Source: Mesorhizobium sp. M1D.F.Ca.ET.043.01.1.1 (GTDB lineage: Bacteria; Pseudomonadota; Alphaproteobacteria; Rhizobiales; Rhizobiaceae). Taken from it: 64,000 nt of DNA. Position numbers and translations under genes: made by a program. Numbering within the stretch: position 1 is the stretch's first letter; the number at the start of each line of letters is the position of its first letter. Shown here one piece after another: positions 1 through 7,792 of this stretch. The stretch lies in assembly GCF_003952385.1 (NCBI RefSeq), contig NZ_CP034444.1, positions 3,162,001 to 3,226,000 on the forward strand. The letters run 5' to 3'. The notes below the pieces were generated by a model that saw only the letters and a program-made list of their open reading frames with translations, did no database searches and was not told the origin of the DNA.

Positions 1-3
1 CAC

Positions 4-957
4 CTATCCTGTGATTGCCGCCCATCGGCGCATGTTGAAAGCGATCGCGGCAAGTGTCACCTGGGCTGCGGCCTTGGCCAATCCGACATAGCGGATTGTG
101 GTCAGTTTCATGCGGTTCTTAAGCGTGGCGAAGGTCGTCTCCACCGCCGCCCGCCGTCGTGCGATCAGGCGATTGTAGCGCTTGAGCCGCTCGGGCAGCG
201 AATGGTGCTTATTGGGGCGGCGGGCAATGCGCGGCTTCCTGCCCTCGGCCTTGAGCCGAGCACGCCGGGCATGCGTGTCATAGGCGGCATCCGCCCACAC
301 CGTCTTCTCGTCGCCTCGGATCAAGTGATCGGCCATTACCGTGTCGTTGACGTTGGCCGGCGTGGTGATCACCGTGCGGATCAGACCAGAGCCCTCGTCG
401 ACCCCAACATGGGCCTTGTAGCCGAAGGTAAAGCCGCCCTTGCCCCGCCACACGGGACGGGCATCGGCATCCTTCGAGGGCCGCTCGGCTGTCGGCGGCG
501 CCGAGACCGCATCGATCAGCGTCGCATCCAGCATCGTGCCGCGCTTCAGGATTACGCCGACCTTCTCCAACTGCCGGTCCAGTTCGCCAAACAGCCTTTC
601 CATCAGCCCTTCGCCGACAAGCAGGTTGCGGAAGCGCGACAGCACTGAGTGATCGGGAATGCTCTCCTCAAGGCCAAGCCCGACAAAGCGCCGGAATGAC
701 AGCCGGTCGCCGAGCGCCTCCTCCAGCTCGCGATCCGACAAGCCATAGAGCGATTGCAGCAGCAGTGCTTTGAACAGAACCAGCGGAGGCCAAGCCGCAC
801 GTCCCGGGCCGCCATCGCGTAGCGGGTTGAGCAGCTTCTCGAAGCGATACCACTTCACCAGACCGGACAGCCGATCGAGCGGCGAGGATCCACCAGCAAG
901 CTTCTGGCCCAGAAATGCTTCCGCCAGGCTCAACTGACCCGTCCGCTTCACCGCCAT
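4..957 (-). CDS. IS5-family transposase
   Basis: A 317-residue DDE transposase of the IS5 type, which would catalyse cut-and-paste movement of its insertion sequence. The N-terminal part (about residues 10-110) has the helical DUF772-like look of this family. The likely catalytic acidic residues are D144 in the LDATLIDA motif, D223 in VWADAAYD and E273 in AAVETTFATLKN. I chose the ATG at 957; an in-frame extension to 1002 is possible but lacks the family's MAVKRTGQLSLAEAF start. The reading frame is intact. The left end of the element lies at or beyond the window edge, so its terminal repeats cannot be compared. It sits immediately downstream of the phn genes, separated from them by a long palindrome. 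Assignment is confident; current activity is unknown. Confidence 0.9.
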   Translation of the reverse strand: MAVKRTGQLSLAEAFLGQKLAGGSSPLDRLSGLVKWYRFEKLLNPLRDGGPGRAAWPPLVLFKALLLQSLYGLSDRELEEALGDRLSFRRFVGLGLEESIPDHSVLSRFRNLLVGEGLMERLFGELDRQLEKVGVILKRGTMLDATLIDAVSAPPTAERPSKDADARPVWRGKGGFTFGYKAHVGVDEGSGLIRTVITTPANVNDTVMADHLIRGDEKTVWADAAYDTHARRARLKAEGRKPRIARRPNKHHSLPERLKRYNRLIARRRAAVETTFATLKNRMKLTTIRYVGLAKAAAQVTLAAIAFNMRRWAAITG

Positions 958-1014
958 CGCGATTCCCTCCGAGTTCCAACTCAGAGAATCACAACCAGCC
1001 AATTACGCAACAGG

Positions 1015-1144
1015 CCCCTTGTGGGAGAAGGTGTCGCCGAAGGCGACGGATGAGGGGTGCTCCAGCTTGGCAACGACGGCGATCCGTCCAACACCCCTCA
1101 TCCGTCTCGGCGCTGCGCGCCGATCCACCTTCTCCCACAAGGGG
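1015..1144. repeat. long intergenic palindrome
   Basis: The 19-base arm at 1015-1033 is the exact reverse complement of the arm at 1126-1144, and inside it GGATGAGGGGTG near 1048-1060 faces CACCCCTCATCC near 1092-1103. The whole block can fold into one long interrupted hairpin between the transposase gene and the end of phnN. It resembles the dispersed rhizobial intergenic palindromes and may terminate or stabilise the phn transcript. Family name and function are inferred. Confidence 0.75.
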
Positions 1145-1163
1145 AGAAGGAGAAAGAGAGACG

Positions 1164-1790
1164 CTAAATCATGCTCGACAGGTCCGAAAACGCCATCGCC
1201 TTGCGCAGCACATCCACGAAGCGCTCGCCGGCAATCTCCCTGGCGCCGCTGTTGTCGATCGAGGTGACGTCCGGCCCGGAAAGCGTCACGCTGGTGCTGC
1301 GCGCCAGACGCGCCAGCACCTCGCCGCGCGATTCGCGGCCGCGCGCCGCCAGCCGCTCGGCGAGGATTTCCGGCGTCGCGGTGATCTCGACCACCGCCAG
1401 ATTGGCATAGCGCTCGCGCAGCCCCGGGATGACCGCGCGCGAGACATTCGCCACGGCCACATGACCGTTGGCGACCGCCCAGTCGACGTCGGCCGGCAGG
1501 CCATAGCGCAGGCCATGGGCGTCCCAGCAAATGGCGAAGGCGCCGTCGGCCTCCGCCTCGGCGAAGGCGGCATCGGCCAGCGTGTCGTGGTCCTCGCTCG
1601 CCGAATCGCTCGGCCGGGTGATGACGCGACGCACGAATTCCAGGCGCGTCTCGTCGGCAAAGCGCGCCTTGGCATAGCCGATCACCGTGTCCTTGCCGGC
1701 GCCGCTTGGGCCGACAACCGCGACGAAGACGCCGTTGCGGATCGGAAGGGTCTCGGTCAGCTCGCGTTCGATCAACGCCGAAACCATCAT
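1164..1790 (-). CDS. phnN: ribose 1,5-bisphosphate phosphokinase PhnN
   Basis: A 208-residue P-loop kinase that phosphorylates ribose 1,5-bisphosphate to PRPP, the last step of phosphonate breakdown through C-P lyase. The Walker A motif VGPSGAGKDT is near residues 26-35, as in the guanylate-kinase-like PhnN family. The ATG at 1790-1788 overlaps the phnM stop codon as ATGA, so the two genes are translationally coupled; a second ATG follows at once and cannot be excluded. A repeat and an insertion sequence lie just downstream. Length matches the family. Confidence 0.92.
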   Translation of the reverse strand: MMVSALIERELTETLPIRNGVFVAVVGPSGAGKDTVIGYAKARFADETRLEFVRRVITRPSDSASEDHDTLADAAFAEAEADGAFAICWDAHGLRYGLPADVDWAVANGHVAVANVSRAVIPGLRERYANLAVVEITATPEILAERLAARGRESRGEVLARLARSTSVTLSGPDVTSIDNSGAREIAGERFVDVLRKAMAFSDLSSMI

Positions 1791-2926
1791 GCGACACGCT
1801 TGCCCTGGCGCCAGACGGTGCGCACGACCGGCACGTGCTCGTCGACGCGCACGCGCACGAGGTCGGCGCGCCGGCCGGGCTCGATGACGCCGCGATCGGT
1901 GAGGCCGACGGCGTCGGCCGGGTTCTTCGAGACCATGGCGACCGCCTGCGGCAGCGAGATGCCTTCGACGACGTCGCCGAGGAAGAAGGCCGACTGGATC
2001 AGGCTGAAGGGGATGTAGTCGGACGACAGGATGTCGAGCAGGCCGTCGCCTGCCAGCGCCCTGGCCGAGACATTGCCCGAATGCGAGGAACCGCGCATGA
2101 CGTTGGGCGCACCCATGAGCACGCCGAGGCCGGCCGCCTTCGAGGCCCTTGCCGCCTCCTCGGTGGTCGGGAATTCGGCGACGCGCACGCCCTGCTCCAC
2201 GGCTTCGTCGACGTGGCCGGCGGTCGCATCGTCATGGCTGGCAAGGACGATGCCGCGCTCCTGGCAGGCGGCGGCGATGAAGACGCGGTTGGGGCCTGAA
2301 TTCCTTGCCGATTCCGCCATCCGCTTCTCGCAGAATTTCTGGAAGTCGCGGTCGGTCAGCTTGAGCTTGCGCTGGTAGTAATAGGCATAGGTCTCGAGGT
2401 TGACGAACTGGCGCTGTCCGGGCGCATGGTCCATCAGCGAGGCGAGCTTCACGCGGTCGTCGGTCTCGAAATTGGCGAAGGCCTCGAGACAGTCCGGGGC
2501 CGAGACCTCGCAGCGCAGATGGATGAAATGGTCGGCCCTCAGCCGATCCTGCCTGACGCTGTCCTCGATGGCGTCGGCGAGCTTGCGGACGTCGTCGGAC
2601 TTCAGGTCGGCATCCTCGTCCATGCCGACGCGCAAGGCATCGAGCACCGTGGTGATGCCGGCGGTCGCGACCTGCGCATCGTGGGCGAGCACGGCGGCGA
2701 TCGGGTTCCAGCGCACTTTCGGACGCGGCGCATAGTGGCCTTCGAGATGGTCGGTGTGGAGCTCGACGAGGCCCGGGATGATGTAGTCGCCGCCCATGTC
2801 CTTGCCGCCGCGCGCCGCGCCCGGCTCGATCGCGGCGATCAGGCCATCGCGCAGCAGCAGCGAGCCCTCGACGATTTCATCGGGCAGCACGATGCGGGCA
2901 TTCGTGAGGACGGTTTCGGCGGTCAT
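1787..2926 (-). CDS. phnM: alpha-D-ribose 1-methylphosphonate 5-triphosphate diphosphatase PhnM
   Basis: A 379-residue amidohydrolase-fold enzyme that removes pyrophosphate from ribose 1-methylphosphonate 5-triphosphate, giving the C-P lyase substrate. The metal-binding HTDHLEGHY segment lies at residues 57-65, where PhnM has its first histidines, and AACQERGIVLASHDDATAGH further on carries later ligands. It overlaps phnN by four bases downstream and follows the 2H-phosphoesterase gene by about 50 bases, so the three form one operon. The core phnGHIJ genes are not in the window, so the substrate must be made by genes elsewhere or this is a detached cassette. Confidence 0.93.
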   Translation of the reverse strand: MTAETVLTNARIVLPDEIVEGSLLLRDGLIAAIEPGAARGGKDMGGDYIIPGLVELHTDHLEGHYAPRPKVRWNPIAAVLAHDAQVATAGITTVLDALRVGMDEDADLKSDDVRKLADAIEDSVRQDRLRADHFIHLRCEVSAPDCLEAFANFETDDRVKLASLMDHAPGQRQFVNLETYAYYYQRKLKLTDRDFQKFCEKRMAESARNSGPNRVFIAAACQERGIVLASHDDATAGHVDEAVEQGVRVAEFPTTEEAARASKAAGLGVLMGAPNVMRGSSHSGNVSARALAGDGLLDILSSDYIPFSLIQSAFFLGDVVEGISLPQAVAMVSKNPADAVGLTDRGVIEPGRRADLVRVRVDEHVPVVRTVWRQGKRVA

Positions 2927-2977
2927 TTCAGGCAGTCCTGTCTCAAGCGATCATACGTTGGGCGGTACATAGGGCGG

Positions 2978-3685
2978 TCACGCGGTTTTTCTGGCCGGGC
3001 GGCGGCCAAGCGCATGGTGGGAGAGCACCATGAACGGGGCGCCCGGTTCGGTTTCGACAAACAAAGTCAGCGCATCCACCGGCACCGGACGCTGCAGCAC
3101 GTCGGCGAACAGGCTGTCGATCGCGGCACGAAGACGCGGGCTTTCCTGTGGCCCGACGCGCCCGGAGAGCGTCATGTGGAAGCGGAACGTCTCGAAGACG
3201 TAAGGATAGCCCCACTGGCACAGATTGCGGAATTCCTGCGGCTTCAGCGAGTCGGGGCTGCGCCGCTCGATCTCGGCTTCCGTCAATGGCGCCCGAAAGC
3301 GGTCGAAGGCCAGCACGACATCGCCGGCGAAGCGGTTGAGCGCCGGCACCGGCGCTTCCGGCACCAGCGCGAAAAAACCGTCGATCTGGCCGACGACGAG
3401 GCGCGGGATGATGACGGGCTGGGTCGCTTCGGCAAAGCTGTCGAGCGCGGCACGCAGCGAGGCTTCCGTCTCGCTCCCAGCCAGCCGGAACGGCGCCTTC
3501 AGCGTCGCATGAAACCCGTAGCGCCGCGCCGAGGCCGTGTGGAAGGCAACTTCCGCCGCCGACAGCTCGGCCACCGCCTCGACCGGCCGCGTCGCCGCGC
3601 CGAACGGGTCGCGGCCCAGCCAATTGGCGGCGATGCGCGCCAGCGGCTCGTCCTGCCGTGGGGTGTAGTAGATGGCGTAGCGCAT
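2978..3685 (-). CDS. DUF1045 2H-phosphoesterase-like phosphonate protein
   Basis: A 235-residue protein of the DUF1045 family that commonly accompanies phn genes. Two short motifs, HATLKAPF (H59, T61) and HMTLSG (H170, T172), fit the paired H-x-T/S motifs of 2H phosphoesterases, so a cyclic phosphate or phosphodiester intermediate of ribose phosphonate metabolism is a reasonable substrate. That substrate is inferred from context only. It is the first gene of the minus-strand DUF1045-phnM-phnN group. Confidence 0.85.
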   Translation of the reverse strand: MRYAIYYTPRQDEPLARIAANWLGRDPFGAATRPVEAVAELSAAEVAFHTASARRYGFHATLKAPFRLAGSETEASLRAALDSFAEATQPVIIPRLVVGQIDGFFALVPEAPVPALNRFAGDVVLAFDRFRAPLTEAEIERRSPDSLKPQEFRNLCQWGYPYVFETFRFHMTLSGRVGPQESPRLRAAIDSLFADVLQRPVPVDALTLFVETEPGAPFMVLSHHALGRRPARKTA

Positions 3686-3833
3686 GAGAAAACCTCGTCA
3701 GCCCGCTGCCATAGGTGATTTCCATGACGGATTGACGAAGCTTTCATGGGTTTTCGAAGGCAAACAGACCCTGCCGGTCCTTAGCCGACGATTTTTCCGA
3801 ACTGGACCAACGGGTTGAGCGCGCCGGGAAACC

Positions 3834-4646
3834 TCAGGCCTTCATCAGCCACTCATGCTCGGCCGCGTTGTGGAATTTCCAGGTCCGCTTCGGGCCGGCC
3901 ATGACGTTGAGATAGTAGAGATCATAGCCGTGGCAGGCCGCGCAGGGGTGGTAGCCCTTGGGCACCAGCACGACATCGCCATCCTCGATCGCCATAGCCT
4001 CGTCGAGGTCGCGCACACCGTTCCTGTCGGCGTCCGTGTAGACGCGTTGGAAGGCAAAACCTTGCGGCGGGTTGAGGCGATGGTAGTAGGTCTCCTCGAG
4101 ATAGGATTCGGCGGGGAGATTGTCCTGGTCGTGCTTGTGCGGCGGATAGCTGGAGGTATGGCCGCCGGGCGTGATGACCTCGACCACCAGCAGCGAGTCG
4201 GCCGGCTTGCCCTCGGGCAGGATGTTGGTGACGTAGCGCGTGTTGGTGCCCTTGCCGCGCACTTCCTGGCCGAGATCGTCCGGACCGATGACGCGAACCG
4301 GCAGGCCGCCGCCAAGGCCGGGCGCCGAGCAGACGGCGAGCTCCAGCCCGGTGTCGGCGGTCACCGACCAGTCGGAGCCTTGCGGTACGTAGACCGACCA
4401 GGGCTTGCCCTCGAAGGGCGACATGCGCTCGCCAAGCAGGCCGAGATCCTTGCCGCCGGCCGACGCCTTGCCCTTGCCGGTGACGAAGACCAGGCAGACC
4501 TCGCGCTCGCCCGTCTTGCCGGACGCCGTCTCGCCCGGCCGCAAGCGGTGGAGATCGAAACCCACATAAGTCCAGCCGGCGCTTTGCGGCGTGACGTGGG
4601 CGACATGGCCGTGGCCCCTGTCGGCCTTGACGAGCAGTTTCGACAT
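3834..4646 (-). CDS. iolB: 5-deoxy-glucuronate isomerase IolB
   Basis: A 270-residue cupin-fold enzyme converting 5-deoxy-glucuronate to 2-deoxy-5-keto-gluconate in myo-inositol breakdown. The protein keeps the IolB features: the SYPPHKHDQDN stretch and HPCAACHGYDLYYLNVMAG near the C-terminus, both rich in metal-binding histidines, and the usual family length. It is the last iol gene of the minus-strand iolC-iolD-iolE-DUF3329-iolB series. The 148 bases between it and the phosphonate genes downstream show no obvious terminator. Confidence 0.95.
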   Translation of the reverse strand: MSKLLVKADRGHGHVAHVTPQSAGWTYVGFDLHRLRPGETASGKTGEREVCLVFVTGKGKASAGGKDLGLLGERMSPFEGKPWSVYVPQGSDWSVTADTGLELAVCSAPGLGGGLPVRVIGPDDLGQEVRGKGTNTRYVTNILPEGKPADSLLVVEVITPGGHTSSYPPHKHDQDNLPAESYLEETYYHRLNPPQGFAFQRVYTDADRNGVRDLDEAMAIEDGDVVLVPKGYHPCAACHGYDLYYLNVMAGPKRTWKFHNAAEHEWLMKA

Positions 4647-4661
4647 TCGGATCTCCTTAGA

Positions 4662-4874
4662 TCATTCCTTCGGCTCGGCCGGCGGTTTGTTCTCCTCAGC
4701 CGGCTTGTAGAGGTAGAAAAACTGCCACACGGCGTAACCGGCGAAGCCGAGCGCGATGACGCCCCAGAACGGCGTGCCGGAGGCGAACTCGATCACCGAC
4801 CAGACAAGGCAGACGGCGACGACAGCGATGCGTCGCCACAACGGCCGGAAGAAGGGATGCTCATAGTCTTTCAT
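4662..4874 (-). CDS. small DUF3329-type membrane protein
   Basis: A 70-residue protein from the ATG at 4874 (an upstream in-frame start at 4898 is less likely). It begins MKDYEHPFFRPLWRR, then has two hydrophobic segments, roughly residues 15-32 and 38-53, and ends in a Lys/Glu/Pro-rich tail. Two transmembrane helices and a hairpin topology are likely. It resembles the short DUF3329 proteins of rhizobia. Its place between iolE and iolB suggests co-expression with inositol catabolism, but no biochemical role can be assigned. Confidence 0.75.
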   Translation of the reverse strand: MKDYEHPFFRPLWRRIAVVAVCLVWSVIEFASGTPFWGVIALGFAGYAVWQFFYLYKPAEENKPPAEPKE

Positions 4875-4938
4875 CGCGCCAATCCAGGATTTGCCCAAAG
4901 CGCATCAGATAACCCGAGCGCCCAGGCTAATCCACCGT

Positions 4939-5856
4939 TCAGGCATTCGGAAAACCTTGCGTCTCCACCGTGTAGCCGGCGGCCGTCATCACCCGCATCA
5001 GCTCCTTGTGACCGACCTGCGCCATCTTCAGAGGCGGGTTCTTCTTCGGATCCTGCTCGGCCTCGACCACGAACCAGCCTTCATAGCCGTAGTCGGCGAA
5101 GCGCTGGACGATGGCGCCGAAATCGAGCGAGCCGTCGCCAGGCACGGTGAAGGCGCCGAGCGCCACGGCATCGAGGAAGGACTGTTTGGTGCGGTCGAGA
5201 CCGTCGATCACGCCCATGCGCACGTCCTTCACATGGACGTGGTTGATGCGCTTGTGGTGGTTGTCGATGGCGCGCAGCACATCGCCGCCGGCGAAAGCGA
5301 GATGGCCGGCATCGAGCAGCAGCGGGATGCCTTCGCCGGAATGGCGCATGAAGGCGTCGAGCTCGGGCTCGGTCTCGACGACAGCGGCCATGTGATGGTG
5401 GTAGGAGAGCGGCATGCCCTGGTCGGCGCACCATTCGCCGAATTCGGTGACGCGCCGGCCATAGGCCTTCATCTCGTCCTCGGCGAGCTTCGGCTTGGTG
5501 GCCAGAGGCTTGGAGCGGTCGCCCTGGATGGAGCGGCCGACCTCGCCATAGACGATGCAGGGCGCGTTGACCGCCTTGAACAGGTCGATCATCGGCTGGA
5601 TGCGATCCTTGTTCTTCGCCAGGTCCTCATTGACCAGCGTGCCGGAGAACCAGCCACCGCAGAGCGTAACGTCGGCCTCCTTCAGGATCGGCAGCATCAC
5701 CTTCGGGTCGTTGGGGAAGCGGCGGCCCATCTCCATGCCGGTGAAGCCGGCCGACCGCGACTGTCGAAGACACTCCTCCAGCGACACGTCATCGCTCAAT
5801 TCCACGAGATCGTCGTTCCACCACGCGATGGGGGACATGCCCAGTTTGGCTTTCAA
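4939..5856 (-). CDS. iolE: myo-inosose-2 dehydratase IolE
   Basis: A 305-residue TIM-barrel (xylose isomerase-like) dehydratase that turns 2-keto-myo-inositol into trihydroxycyclohexane-1,2-dione. The N-terminus MKAKLGMSPIAWWNDDL and the GFTGMEMGRRFPND segment are typical of IolE, and metal ligands are expected around E, D and H residues in LLLDAGHLAFAGGD and VVEAEQDP. The start is TTG at 5856-5854, supported by GGAG seven bases upstream and by the conserved MKAKLG start; the first ATG lies six codons further in. It sits 42 bases after iolD. Confidence 0.95.
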   Translation of the reverse strand: MKAKLGMSPIAWWNDDLVELSDDVSLEECLRQSRSAGFTGMEMGRRFPNDPKVMLPILKEADVTLCGGWFSGTLVNEDLAKNKDRIQPMIDLFKAVNAPCIVYGEVGRSIQGDRSKPLATKPKLAEDEMKAYGRRVTEFGEWCADQGMPLSYHHHMAAVVETEPELDAFMRHSGEGIPLLLDAGHLAFAGGDVLRAIDNHHKRINHVHVKDVRMGVIDGLDRTKQSFLDAVALGAFTVPGDGSLDFGAIVQRFADYGYEGWFVVEAEQDPKKNPPLKMAQVGHKELMRVMTAAGYTVETQGFPNA

Positions 5857-5898
5857 GTCGTCACTCCAGCTGTTGTTCGTTGCGAGGCGGATGCCGGC

Positions 5899-7743
5899 TC
5901 AGCCCTGACGACTGCCAACGGCTTCCTCGTATTTCTTGCGCGCGGCGTTGACCTGCGGCCGCGAGGAGACTTCCGGCACGGCGACGTCCCACCAATGTCC
6001 GCCGGCCTCGGTCGACACAAGCGGATCGGTGTCGATGACCAGCACGGTGGTCTTGCTGTTTTGCTTCGCCTTGGCCAGCGCCGTCTCCAGCTCGGCGATC
6101 GACGCCACCTTCTCGGCAACGGCGCCGAGGCTTGCGGCATGAGCGGCGAAGTCGACATCGGGCATCACCTCGTGGCGCGCGTCCTTGAGCAGATTGTTGA
6201 AGTTGGCGCCGCCGGTCGCCATCTGCAGCCGGTTGATGCAGCCGTAACCGCGGTTGTCGAGCAGCACGATGGTGAGCTTCAGCCCCAGCATCACCGAGGT
6301 GGCGATCTCGGAATTGAGCATCAGGTAGGAGCCGTCGCCGACCATGACGACCACCTCCTGGTCGGGCTTCGCCATCTTGACGCCGAGACCGCCGGCGATC
6401 TCGTAACCCATGGTCGAGAAACCGTATTCGGCATGGTAGGAGCCGGGCGCGCCGGCCTGCCAAAGCTTGTGCAATTCGCCCGGCAGGCCGCCGGCAGCGT
6501 GAAGAAGGGTGACGCCGGAGCCCATGGCGCGCTGCACGGCGCCGATCACCTGCGCATCCGAAGGGTAGGCGGCATTGGTCGAGGCGGTCACCTTGGCGGC
6601 CGCGGCCTGCCACTCCGTCTTGCCCTTCATCGCATTGTCGGTCCAGGCGCTAGGAGCCTTCCAGCCCTTCAGCGCAGCGGAAAGCTCGGCAAGGCCTTCG
6701 GCGGCGTCGGCGACCAGCGGCAGCGCCCAGTGCTTGCCGGCGTCAAAACCTTGCGTGTTCAAGCCGATGATCGTGCGGCCGGCATTCTTGAACAGCGCCC
6801 AGGAGCCGGTGGTGAAATCCTGCAGCCTGGTGCCGACGGCAAGCACGACATCGGCCTCTTCCGCCAGCCGGTTGGCAGCGGAAGTGCCGGTGACGCCGAC
6901 CGCCGCCATGTTGAGCGGATGATCGTCGGGGAGCGAAGATTTGCCGCCTTGCGTCTCGCAGACCGGAATGCCGGCGCCTTGGACCAGCTTGGCCAGCTCT
7001 GCCGATGCCTGCGAATAGAGGACGCCGCCGCCGGCGATCACCAGCGGCTTCCTGGCGCCTTTCAGCGCCGCGACGGCGGCCGCCAATTCGTGGCGGTCGG
7101 GGCGAACCCTGCGCGGCGTCCAGACGCGTTCGGCAAACAGGGTTTCCGGATAGTCATAGGCCTCGGCCTGCACGTCCTGGCAGAGCGAGAGCGTCACCGG
7201 GCCGCATTCGGCCGGATCGGTCAGCACCTGCATGGCGCGGTTGAGCGCCGGAATGATCTGTTCCGGCCGCGTGATGCGGTCGAAATAGCGCGAGACGGGG
7301 CGGAAGCAGTCGTTGACGCTCGCCGTGCCGTCGGAGAAATCCTCGGCCTGCTGCAGCACCGGATCGGGCAGGCGGTTGGCGAAGACGTCGCCGGGCAAAA
7401 ACAGGACAGGCAACCGGTTTACATGGGCGAGCGCGGCGGCCGTCACCATGTTCAGCGCGCCGGGGCCAATCGAGGTGGTCGCGGCCATGAAGCGGCGCCG
7501 GAAATTCGCCTTGCCGTAAGCAATCGCCGCATGCGCCATCGCCTGCTCGTTATGGGCGCGATAAGTCGGCAGCTCGTCGCGCACCTGGTAGAGCGCCTCG
7601 CCGACGCCGGCGACATTGCCATGGCCGAAGATCGCCCAGACGCCGCCGAAGATCGGCACCTTCTTGCCGTCGATCTCGGTCATCTGCCGGCTGAGAAAGC
7701 GGGTCAGCGCCTGCGCCATCGTCAGGCGAACGGTCTTGGTCAT
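5899..7743 (-). CDS. iolD: 3D-(3,5/4)-trihydroxycyclohexane-1,2-dione acylhydrolase IolD
   Basis: A 614-residue thiamine-diphosphate enzyme that opens the cyclohexane-dione ring to 5-deoxy-glucuronate. It has the three-part layout of the acetolactate synthase superfamily: an N-terminal pyrimidine-binding domain, a central domain with LPGDVFANRLPDP and IAGGGVLYSQA, and a C-terminal diphosphate-binding domain with VVMVGDGSYLMLNSEI, where GDG begins the metal/ThDP motif. The start ATG at 7743 has GGAGGAA about six bases upstream. Length fits the family. It is the second gene of the iol operon. Confidence 0.96.
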   Translation of the reverse strand: MTKTVRLTMAQALTRFLSRQMTEIDGKKVPIFGGVWAIFGHGNVAGVGEALYQVRDELPTYRAHNEQAMAHAAIAYGKANFRRRFMAATTSIGPGALNMVTAAALAHVNRLPVLFLPGDVFANRLPDPVLQQAEDFSDGTASVNDCFRPVSRYFDRITRPEQIIPALNRAMQVLTDPAECGPVTLSLCQDVQAEAYDYPETLFAERVWTPRRVRPDRHELAAAVAALKGARKPLVIAGGGVLYSQASAELAKLVQGAGIPVCETQGGKSSLPDDHPLNMAAVGVTGTSAANRLAEEADVVLAVGTRLQDFTTGSWALFKNAGRTIIGLNTQGFDAGKHWALPLVADAAEGLAELSAALKGWKAPSAWTDNAMKGKTEWQAAAAKVTASTNAAYPSDAQVIGAVQRAMGSGVTLLHAAGGLPGELHKLWQAGAPGSYHAEYGFSTMGYEIAGGLGVKMAKPDQEVVVMVGDGSYLMLNSEIATSVMLGLKLTIVLLDNRGYGCINRLQMATGGANFNNLLKDARHEVMPDVDFAAHAASLGAVAEKVASIAELETALAKAKQNSKTTVLVIDTDPLVSTEAGGHWWDVAVPEVSSRPQVNAARKKYEEAVGSRQG

Positions 7744-7792
7744 TGTCGTTTCCTCCGGCTTCCTTGTGCCGTCTTGTTATGCTGCCGCCTTC

